From JBGPEQ01 sp050180895 (GTDB taxonomy: Bacteria; Pseudomonadota; Alphaproteobacteria; Dongiales; Dongiaceae): DNA of 64,000 bases. Location of the stretch: the NCBI GenBank assembly GCA_050180895.1, contig JBFXDS010000002.1, forward strand, positions 248,001 to 312,000. The letters run 5' to 3'. The position numbers and the translations under genes are program-made. Shown here piece after piece: positions 16,867-23,617 of this stretch. Within the stretch, counting starts at the first letter, position 1. Each line of letters opens with the position of its first letter. The notes beneath the pieces were generated by a model. The model was not told the DNA's origin. It saw nothing but the letters and a program-made list of their open reading frames with translations, and did not search any database.

Positions 16867-17990
16867 TGGCGGGCGAGATCCAGCCCATCGTCATGCCGAA
16901 ATGGGGCCTGGCGATGGAGGAGGGGGTGGTCACCGCCTGGCACGTCGCCGAGGGCGCGACCATCTCGAAGGGGCAGGAGATCGCGGACATCGAGACCTCG
17001 AAGATCGCCAACGTCTTCGAGAGCCCGACATCGGGCACGCTTCGCAAGCTGGTGGCGCAGCCGGGAGAGACTCTCCCGGTCGGCGCCCTGCTGGCCGTTG
17101 TCGCCGACAAGAGCGTCGGCGACGGCGACATCGAGGCCTTCGTGGCCAAGTTCAACGAAGCCCTCAAGGAGGCTCTGGCCGCGCGGGCGAGCGAGAAGAA
17201 GCCCGAGCCGGAGACGATGGAGGTCGCCGGCGGCAGCCGCATACGCCATCTCAAGCTGGGCAGCGGGGAGGGTGCGCCGATCGTGTTCGTCCACGGTTTC
17301 GGCGGCGATCTCAACAACTGGCTGTTCAATCAGGAGGCGTTGGCCGAGCAGCATACGGCCTATGCCCTCGATCTGCCCGGCCATGGCGGTTCCAGCAAAG
17401 AGATCGGCAGCGGTGATCTCGCGAGCATGACCGCGGCGCTCGCGGCCTGGATGGCGGCGCTCGGAATCGCCCGTGCGCATCTCGTCGGCCACAGCATGGG
17501 CGGGGCGGTCAGCCTGCAGTTGGCCGCAACCGCGCCCGACAAGGTCGTCTCCGTCACCGGCATCTGCCCGGCCGGCCTCGGCCCCGATATCGCCATGGAC
17601 TACATCAACGGCTTCATCGAGGCGAGCCGCGGCAAGAAGTTGGAGCCGGTCCTGCAGATGCTCGTCGCCGACCCGGCGCTCGTTACCCGCGACATGATCG
17701 AAGACGTGCTCAAGTTCAAGCGCATCGACGGCGTCGATGCGGCGCTGAGGAGGATGCGCGATGCCATGTTCCCCGGCGGACGTCAGGCCGTTCTGCTGCG
17801 CGACAGCCTGGGCAAGCTGTCGCAGCCCGTCCAGGTGATCGTCGGCGCCAAGGACCGGATCATCCCGCCCTCCCATGCCCAGGGATTGCCCGGGAGCGTC
17901 AAGGTACACGTCCTGGAGAATGCCGGCCACATGCCGCACATGGAAGCCGCCAGTGAGGTCAACCGCCTGATCGCGGCGATCACCGCCTGA
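16866..17990 (+). CDS. acoC: Acetoin dehydrogenase E2-like protein: lipoyl domain fused to alpha/beta hydrolase (AcoC-like)
   Basis: Residues 1-80 are a biotinyl/lipoyl domain with the lipoylated Lys46 in DIETSKIANVFESP. Residues from about 125 onward are an alpha/beta hydrolase with nucleophile Ser210 in GHSMGG, FVHGFGG for the oxyanion region and the late histidine in NAGHMPHME. This layout is known for AcoC of acetoin dehydrogenase systems and replaces the usual acyltransferase catalytic domain of E2 proteins. No dihydrolipoamide dehydrogenase (E3) gene follows, so E3 must come from elsewhere. The start ATG overlaps the acoB stop (TGATG). The gene ends the sigma-54 operon. Confidence 0.93.
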   Translation: MAGEIQPIVMPKWGLAMEEGVVTAWHVAEGATISKGQEIADIETSKIANVFESPTSGTLRKLVAQPGETLPVGALLAVVADKSVGDGDIEAFVAKFNEALKEALAARASEKKPEPETMEVAGGSRIRHLKLGSGEGAPIVFVHGFGGDLNNWLFNQEALAEQHTAYALDLPGHGGSSKEIGSGDLASMTAALAAWMAALGIARAHLVGHSMGGAVSLQLAATAPDKVVSVTGICPAGLGPDIAMDYINGFIEASRGKKLEPVLQMLVADPALVTRDMIEDVLKFKRIDGVDAALRRMRDAMFPGGRQAVLLRDSLGKLSQPVQVIVGAKDRIIPPSHAQGLPGSVKVHVLENAGHMPHMEAASEVNRLIAAITA

Positions 17991-18056
17991 GATCGGGGCT
18001 CGCGCCTCGGCGCGCTCATCCGACGGGGGCGACTGAAGGAGGCGTAACGTCGCCGG

Positions 18057-18962
18057 CTAGGGCCCGGGCCGCGCCGAGGAGATGCGCTTGTTCCACTTCG
18101 AGCTCAGGTTGAAGGTGCCGGAAACCTTCGTGCAATCGCCGGAATAGTTGATGTTGGAGCATACGTACCATGGGCCCTCGACGCGCAGGCTCGAAGCGCG
18201 GTCGTCGAAGTTATAGTCGCGCAAGTCCGGTGCCGGGCCGGTGAGCTGAAGCGTGCGCCCGCTAAAGTTGAAGTTCTGGTAGAGGGTGAGGCGCACCCGT
18301 TCGCCGCCGGGGATGCCCTCGCAGAAGAGGTTGCCGTTTCTGTTGCCGACCGGCCCGCGGGGGCAGGTCTGCAAGTTGAGGGATGCATTCTGCCAGCGGC
18401 CGTTGTTCCGCCGGCATTCGGCATGGAGCGTGCGCCCATCGACATGGCCGTCCCGGCAGCTCTGTCGCCAACTGCCGCTGGGCAGGCCAAAGCCGCCTCC
18501 GAAGCCTCCCTCGCAGTAGAGATTGCCGTTGTTGTTGCCGACCGGCCCGCGGGGGCAGGATTGCAGATTGAGGGACGACTCTTTCCAGCGGCCGTTGCTT
18601 CGTTGGCATTCGGCGTAGAGCCGGCGCCCATCGACGTAACCATCGCGGCAGCTCTGCCGCCAAGTGCCGCTCGGCACACCGCCGATGTCTCCCGAGCCGC
18701 CGCCCTCGCATTTCAGGTTGCCGTTCTCATTGAAAATGTCGCCTCTGCAGCGCCTGTAGAACAGGCTGCTTTGAGTCCAGGTTCCGCGGCTGGTCTGACA
18801 CTGTGCCGTCAGGAGGGGGGCGAGGCCGCTCTCTCCCAGGACCCTCACATTCCGGCAGGTCTGCAGATAGCTGCCCTTGGGCTGCGCCTGCGCCGGGACG
18901 CCCATCGACAGGATCCCGATAAACGTCGCCGCGAAGACGATCGCCGAGGCGATGGAGCGCAT
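18057..18962 (-). CDS. Secreted protein with three CVNH-like repeats and a beta/gamma-crystallin-type domain
   Basis: This 301-residue precursor starts MRSIASAIVFAATFIGIL with cleavage likely after AQA (about residue 26). Three cysteine-bearing repeats at about 29-86, 98-151 and 162-215 share the pattern GSW-QSCRDG-VDG-L-AEC, NGRW-SSLNLQSC and NGNLYCEG. This is the cyanovirin-N homology fold signature (each motif spans half-domains). Residues 223-298 (LTLYQNFNFSGRTLQL, FDDRASSLRV, WYVCSNINYSGDC) look like a beta/gamma-crystallin domain. Repeats 2 and 3 are alike at DNA level with a 192-base period. CVNH domains in lectins bind glycans; the target here is unknown. The ATG at 18962 has GGGAGGA upstream and is preferred over an earlier in-frame ATG. 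Confidence 0.8.
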   Translation of the reverse strand: MRSIASAIVFAATFIGILSMGVPAQAQPKGSYLQTCRNVRVLGESGLAPLLTAQCQTSRGTWTQSSLFYRRCRGDIFNENGNLKCEGGGSGDIGGVPSGTWRQSCRDGYVDGRRLYAECQRSNGRWKESSLNLQSCPRGPVGNNNGNLYCEGGFGGGFGLPSGSWRQSCRDGHVDGRTLHAECRRNNGRWQNASLNLQTCPRGPVGNRNGNLFCEGIPGGERVRLTLYQNFNFSGRTLQLTGPAPDLRDYNFDDRASSLRVEGPWYVCSNINYSGDCTKVSGTFNLSSKWNKRISSARPGP

Positions 18963-19052
18963 GGCCGTCCTCCCTGAAGGTTGAGCTTTGGCAGAGGAAT
19001 TCAGGCTTGTCATTATGACGCAACCCCTTGGGAATCACTACTCACGTTCCGA

Positions 19053-19985
19053 ATGACCGGCGACGACATGCCCCGAACGGACAACCTCGCGCCCATCCTC
19101 GATCGGATACCCGCGCTCGCCGGGCGACGCTTCGATGGGCGTGCGGTGGCGCGGCTCGCGAGCCTCACCAATCGCACGTACCGGATCGGCCTCGGGACGG
19201 ACGCCTTCGTCCTGCGCATCGCCGGCGAGGGAACCGAACGCTACATCGATCGTGCGGCCGAGGCGCACAATGCCGGGCTCGCGGCGTCGATCGGCATCGC
19301 CCCGGAGGTGGTGTTTGCCGACGCGCGCAACGGCGTGATGGTCACGCGCTTCATCGCCGACGGCATGGCGCTGACGCCCAAGCGGCTGCGGCAGCGCGGC
19401 ATGCTCCAGCGCGCCGTTGCCTTGCTCCGACGTCTGCATGACAGCGGCCTGCCGTTCTCAGGCCGCATGGATCTGCTTCCGAAGCTCGACGAGTACGTTT
19501 CCCTGGCGTCGAAGCGGCGCTGGCCCGGCGATCTCGATCCGGGGGCGATCGCGCGTCATGCCGATGCGGCGCGGGCGGCGCTGGAGCGGAATCGAGGTTC
19601 CCAGGTCCCGAGTCACATCGATCCCGTCCCCGACAATTTCGTCGCCGCGGGGGACGGATCGACGCTGTACCTGCTCGACTGGGAGTATTCGGCCATGTGC
19701 GAGCCGATGTGGGACCTGGCCGCTCTTTCGATCGAGGCCGGGTTGCACGCGCGGCAGGACGATATTCTGCTCGCTGCCTATTTCCCGACCGTCACCGCCG
19801 CCGAGTCCCGCCGGTTCGTCCTGTACAAGGGGATGCTGAACCTCATGGCTGCCGCCTGGGCGCTGGTGCAGGTGGCGGACGGGAATCCCAATGCCGATTT
19901 CGCCGCCTTCGCCCGCGACCGCCTGGCGCGCCACCGCGCGATTGCCGAAAGCACGACATACCGCGCCTGCATCGCGGCCGCCTAA
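19053..19985 (+). CDS. Choline/thiamine-kinase-like phosphotransferase
   Basis: The 310-residue protein has the aminoglycoside-phosphotransferase/choline-kinase fold. It shows LTNRTYRIGLGTDAFVLRIAGEGT (nucleotide-binding strands with the lysine site replaced by arginine), the catalytic loop H188-I-D190 to N195 (SHIDPVPDNF), and the Mg-binding Asp209 in LLDWEYS. The DWEYS and R-IAGEGTE-YIDR stretches are typical of the LicA/choline kinase group. It sits directly before the TPP riboswitch and thiBPQ, so thiamine or a thiamine precursor is a plausible substrate alongside choline. No strong ribosome site is visible; ATGs at 19053 and 19068 are both possible. Confidence 0.7.
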   Translation: MTGDDMPRTDNLAPILDRIPALAGRRFDGRAVARLASLTNRTYRIGLGTDAFVLRIAGEGTERYIDRAAEAHNAGLAASIGIAPEVVFADARNGVMVTRFIADGMALTPKRLRQRGMLQRAVALLRRLHDSGLPFSGRMDLLPKLDEYVSLASKRRWPGDLDPGAIARHADAARAALERNRGSQVPSHIDPVPDNFVAAGDGSTLYLLDWEYSAMCEPMWDLAALSIEAGLHARQDDILLAAYFPTVTAAESRRFVLYKGMLNLMAAAWALVQVADGNPNADFAAFARDRLARHRAIAESTTYRACIAAA

Positions 19986-20067
19986 GCTGTCCTGATTGCG
20001 AGTGGCATGGGCCGCCACGGGATTCGCCCCTTCAATTCCCCGGGTCGAGGGCCTATAGTCGAAGGCC

Positions 20068-20163
20068 TCAACGGGGTGCCCTCGTGGCTGAGAGGCGGTC
20101 GGCGCAGGTGCCGGTGGCCAACCCGACGAACCTGATCCGGATAATGCCGGCGGAGGGAAATGA
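20068..20163 (+). ncRNA. TPP riboswitch (THI element)
   Basis: The canonical parts are in order: GGGGTGCCC near 20073-20081, GGCTGAGAGGCGG at 20086-20098, a variable stem, then ACCTGATCCGGATAATGCCGG (the pyrophosphate-sensing T-loop strand, about 20130-20150) and the closing GGAGGGAA. It precedes the thiamine transporter genes and should reduce their expression when thiamine diphosphate is abundant. The closing GGAGG also looks like a ribosome site for a short ORF starting at 20160. Confidence 0.95.
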
Positions 20164-20225
20164 GTCCAAGCTCCGATCAACGTTCGTGTCGCTGCCGCCG
20201 GCGTCTGGCGGAGGGCGTGACATGA
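20160..20225 (+). CDS. Possible 21-codon leader ORF between the TPP riboswitch and thiB
   Basis: An ATG at 20160 follows the riboswitch's own GGAGGGAA and opens 21 codons (MSPSSDQRSCRCRRRLAEGV, then T). The TGA at 20223-20225 overlaps the thiB ATG as ATGA. If translated, riboswitch control of this ribosome site could pass to thiB through translational coupling. thiB also has its own GGAGGG at 20210-20215, so the leader may be accidental. Confidence 0.35.
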   Translation: MSPSSDQRSCRCRRRLAEGVT

Positions 20226-21223
20226 CCAAATTTCTGTCTTTGCTTACCCTGACTCTCCTGGTCCTGACGGGGGCTGCCGCGGCGCAGACGCCGACGCTGA
20301 CCATCTACACCTACAATTCCTTCACCTCGGAGTGGGGTCCGGGTCCGGCCGTCACCAAGGCCTTCGAGGGCGTCTGCGGTTGCCGGCTCGAGTGGGTCGC
20401 GGTCGAGGACGGCGCCGCGCTGCTGAGCCGGTTGCAGCTCGAAGGCCGCAACACCAAGGCGGACGTGGTGCTGGGACTCGATACGAACCTCACGGCCGAG
20501 GCAACAGCCACCGGACTGTTCGCCCCGCATGGGATGGACCTCTCCGGCCTCCGCCTGCCGATCGCCTGGACGGACGCGCAGTTCGTTCCGTACGACTACG
20601 GCTACTTCGCCGTCGTCTACGACCGGACCAAGTTGCCGCAGCCGCCCGAGAGCCTGGAGGCGCTGATCTCCGGCGACCCGAGCCAGAAGATACTGTTGCA
20701 GGATCCGCGCTCCAGCACGCCCGGCCTCGGCTTCATGCTGTGGATCAAGCAGGTCTATGGCGACCGGGCCGCGGATGCCTGGACGCGCCTGAAGCCGCGC
20801 ATCCTCACCGTCAGCAAGGGCTGGAGCGAGGCTTATGCCCTGTTCACCCAGGGCGAGGCGCCGATGGTCCTGAGCTACACGACCTCGCCGGCCTATCACC
20901 TGATCGCCGAGAAATCCGATCAGTACGCCGCCGCACCGTTCGCCGAGGGCCACTACATGCAGGTCGAGGTTGCCGGCCGCATCGCCGACTCGCCGGACGC
21001 GGAGCTGGCGAAGCAGTTTCTCGACTTCATGATCTCCACCCCCTTTCAGGACCAGATACCGACGACCAACTGGATGTATCCGGTGATCGAGCCCACCGGC
21101 GGCCTGCCGCCGGAGTTCGGCCGGCTCGTGCAGCCGGCCAAGGCGCTGCTGTTCCCGCCGGAGGAGGTGGCCGCCCATCGCAAACAATGGATCGACGAGT
21201 GGTTGCAAGCGATGAGCCAATAA
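20222..21223 (+). CDS. thiB: Thiamine ABC transporter substrate-binding protein
   Basis: The 333-residue precursor has a Sec signal (LLTLTLLVLTGAAAAQ, cleavage about residue 21). The mature protein starts PTLTIYTYNSFTSEWGPGP and contains DVVLGLDTNL, FVPYDYGYFAVVYD, LLQDPRSSTPGLGFMLW, TVSKGWSEAYALFTQGEAPMVLSYTTSPAY and a late TTNWMYPV. All are family marks of ThiB/TbpA. It captures thiamine and its phosphates in the periplasm. It is the first structural gene behind the TPP riboswitch and overlaps thiP. Confidence 0.95.
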   Translation: MTKFLSLLTLTLLVLTGAAAAQTPTLTIYTYNSFTSEWGPGPAVTKAFEGVCGCRLEWVAVEDGAALLSRLQLEGRNTKADVVLGLDTNLTAEATATGLFAPHGMDLSGLRLPIAWTDAQFVPYDYGYFAVVYDRTKLPQPPESLEALISGDPSQKILLQDPRSSTPGLGFMLWIKQVYGDRAADAWTRLKPRILTVSKGWSEAYALFTQGEAPMVLSYTTSPAYHLIAEKSDQYAAAPFAEGHYMQVEVAGRIADSPDAELAKQFLDFMISTPFQDQIPTTNWMYPVIEPTGGLPPEFGRLVQPAKALLFPPEEVAAHRKQWIDEWLQAMSQ

Positions 21224-22812
21224 TCCGCCGGTTGGCGCCGGGTGCGCTGACGTTCCTCGTCCTCGGGCTGGTCATCGGCGGCGCGTTCTTCGGCTTGTTG
21301 CGCGTCGCCGGGACCACCGATCTCCGGCTCTTCCTCGACAGCCCCTATGTCCGGCGCGTGGTCGCCTTCACCATCGGCCAGGCGCTGCTGTCGACCCTGC
21401 TCAGCGTCGTGCCGGCCATTGCCGTCGCCCGCGCCCTGGCACGGCGGCAGGCCTTCCCGGGCCGCACGTTGCTGCTGCGTCTCTTCGGGTTGCCGCTGGT
21501 GCTGCCGGTGCTCGTCGGCATTCTCGGCGTCGTCGCCGTCTACGGCCAGTCCGGCTGGTTCAACCGGCTGCTGGCCGGACTGGGAGCCTCGCCGCACCAG
21601 TTTCTCTACGGCCTGCCGGGCATTCTCATCGCCCATGTCTTCTTCAACCTGCCGCTGGCGGTCCGGCTGCTCCTCCCGGTCTGGACCGCCATTCCCGGCG
21701 AGACCTGGCGCTTGGCCACCCAGCTCGGCATGAGCTCGTCGCAGGTGTTCCGCCTGATCGAATGGCCGCTGCTGCGGCAGGTGCTGCCCGGCGTCGCCGG
21801 GCTCGTCTTCATGCTCTGCTTCACCAGCTTCGCCATCGTCCTCACCCTCGGCGGCGGTCCGGCCAACAGCACCATCGAGGTCGCCATCTACCAGGCCGTG
21901 CGCTTCGAGTTCGACCTTGGCAAGGCCATCCAGCTGGCGCTCCTGCAAGTCTTCATCTGCGGCGTTCTGGTCGCCGTCGGTCAGCGGGCGATACGCCACG
22001 TCCCGCTGACGCCGGCGGCGCAGCGCGCGCAGGACCGGCCGGACGTCGCCGCCCTCGGCGGTCGCCTGATCGACGCCGCCGTGCTGTCGCTGGCGGCGGC
22101 GTTCGTGCTGCTGCCGCTGGCGGCGGTGGCGCTGCACGGCCTTGCCGGCCCGGTGCGCGCGGTCATCGGCGATCCCGGCCTCTGGCGCGCGACGGCCCGC
22201 AGCCTTGCCGTGGCGCTGAGCGCGGGCGCACTGGCGACGGCGCTGGGCTGGGGCCTGCTGCTGACCAGCCGCGAGCTGCGGCTGCGGCGAGACCGCCCGC
22301 GGCCGGCAATGGCGCTGGAGACGGTCGCCTCGCTCGTCCTCGTGGTGCCGCCGCTCGTCATCGGCACCGGCCTGTTCGCGCTGCTCAATCCCGTCGTCGA
22401 GGTCCTGTCGCTCGGCATTCTCCTCGTCGTGGCGATCAACGCCATCATGGGGTTGCCCTACGTCATGCGCACGCTCGGCCCGCCGATGATGCGGGCGGGC
22501 GAGCAGCACGACCGGCTCTGTGCCAGCCTCGGCATGACCGGCTGGAACCGGCTCCGCCTGGTCGAATGGCCGCTGCTGCGGCGCCCGCTCGGCACGGCCC
22601 TGGCCCTGGTCGCCGCGCTGGCGGTCGGCGATCTCGGCATCATCGCGCTGTTCGGGACGCAGGACACGGCGACCCTGCCGCTGCTGCTCTATCAGCGGAT
22701 GGCGGCCTATCAGCTCGACGCGGCGGCGGTTACGGCGCTGGTGCTGGCGGTGCTGTGCTTTGGTCTGTTCGCCGTCATCGAGCGGGGGATCGGCGGCCAT
22801 GGCCGCGGTTGA
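21187..22812 (+). CDS. thiP: Thiamine ABC transporter permease
   Basis: This 541-residue permease has two six-helix halves, normal for ThiP (about 536 residues in E. coli). Two coupling loops are visible: WRLATQLGMSSSQVFRLIEWPLLRQ in the first half and HDRLCASLGMTGWNRLRLVEWPLLRR in the second. The ATG at 21187 overlaps the end of thiB by 37 bases; a GTG at 21199 is the other option. It overlaps thiQ by 14 bases. Confidence 0.93.
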   Translation: MDRRVVASDEPIIRRLAPGALTFLVLGLVIGGAFFGLLRVAGTTDLRLFLDSPYVRRVVAFTIGQALLSTLLSVVPAIAVARALARRQAFPGRTLLLRLFGLPLVLPVLVGILGVVAVYGQSGWFNRLLAGLGASPHQFLYGLPGILIAHVFFNLPLAVRLLLPVWTAIPGETWRLATQLGMSSSQVFRLIEWPLLRQVLPGVAGLVFMLCFTSFAIVLTLGGGPANSTIEVAIYQAVRFEFDLGKAIQLALLQVFICGVLVAVGQRAIRHVPLTPAAQRAQDRPDVAALGGRLIDAAVLSLAAAFVLLPLAAVALHGLAGPVRAVIGDPGLWRATARSLAVALSAGALATALGWGLLLTSRELRLRRDRPRPAMALETVASLVLVVPPLVIGTGLFALLNPVVEVLSLGILLVVAINAIMGLPYVMRTLGPPMMRAGEQHDRLCASLGMTGWNRLRLVEWPLLRRPLGTALALVAALAVGDLGIIALFGTQDTATLPLLLYQRMAAYQLDAAAVTALVLAVLCFGLFAVIERGIGGHGRG

Positions 22813-23533
22813 TCTCGAGGCCGTCGTTTTCCAGTACGAAGACATGCGCATGCAGTTCGATCTGCATGTGGAGGACGGCGAGTGCCTGGCCGTCATCGGC
22901 CCGAGCGGCGCCGGCAAGAGCACGCTGCTGGCGCTGATCGCCGGCTTCGAGCGGGCCGCTTCCGGGAGCATCCGCATCGGCGGCGCGGACGTCACGCGCC
23001 TGCATCCGGCGGTCCGCCCTGTCACCATGCTGTTCCAGGACCACAACCTGTTCGCGCATCTCGACGTCGCCGCCAATGTCGGCCTCGGCATCCACCCCGG
23101 CCTGAGGCTGACGGCCGACGATCGCGCGCGGGTCGCGGCGGCGCTGGCGCAGGTCGGGTTGGCGGGCCTGGAGGCGCGCTTGCCGGCGCAGCTCTCGGGC
23201 GGCGAGCGTCAGCGCGTGGCGCTGGCGCGCAGCCTCGTCCGCGACCGGCCCGTGCTGCTGCTGGACGAGCCGTTCGCCGCCCTCGGCCCCGCCCTGCGCC
23301 GCGAGATGCTGGATCTCGTGCGGGCGCTGCAGGCGGCCCGCAACCTCACCGTCCTGCTCGTCAGCCACCAGCCGGACGACGCGCTCTACGCCGCCGCGCG
23401 CACGGCCTTCGTCCATGAGGGGCGGGTGTTGCAGGTCGGCCCGACCCGCGACCTGCTCGACGGGACGGCCGGCGCGGAACTGCGCGACTATCTCGGCGAG
23501 TTCCGCTTCGCGGAAAACGGTCGCCGGGCCTGA
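22799..23533 (+). CDS. thiQ: Thiamine ABC transporter ATP-binding protein
   Basis: This 244-residue single ATPase domain has Walker A GPSGAGKST, Q-loop MLFQDHNLFAHLDVAANVGLG (a ThiQ hallmark), signature LSGGERQR, Walker B VLLLDEPFAALGPALR and H-loop VSHQPDDA. It energises ThiBP-mediated thiamine uptake. The gene starts inside the 3' end of thiP. No clear terminator follows before the Lon-like gene at 23618. Confidence 0.94.
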   Translation: MAAVDLEAVVFQYEDMRMQFDLHVEDGECLAVIGPSGAGKSTLLALIAGFERAASGSIRIGGADVTRLHPAVRPVTMLFQDHNLFAHLDVAANVGLGIHPGLRLTADDRARVAAALAQVGLAGLEARLPAQLSGGERQRVALARSLVRDRPVLLLDEPFAALGPALRREMLDLVRALQAARNLTVLLVSHQPDDALYAAARTAFVHEGRVLQVGPTRDLLDGTAGAELRDYLGEFRFAENGRRA

Positions 23534-23617
23534 TCGAATCGTCGCGACGGCGTCGGCATTCCGTTAGTATTCGCGGCAGATATCGAATTGCCGCAACCGC
23601 ACCGAGACAAGGTAAGC

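Noticed and set aside
17991..18056. Terminator between acoC and the CVNH gene
   Set aside because: Only a short GCGC-CTCG-GCGC hairpin is present without a T run; too weak to list as a terminator.
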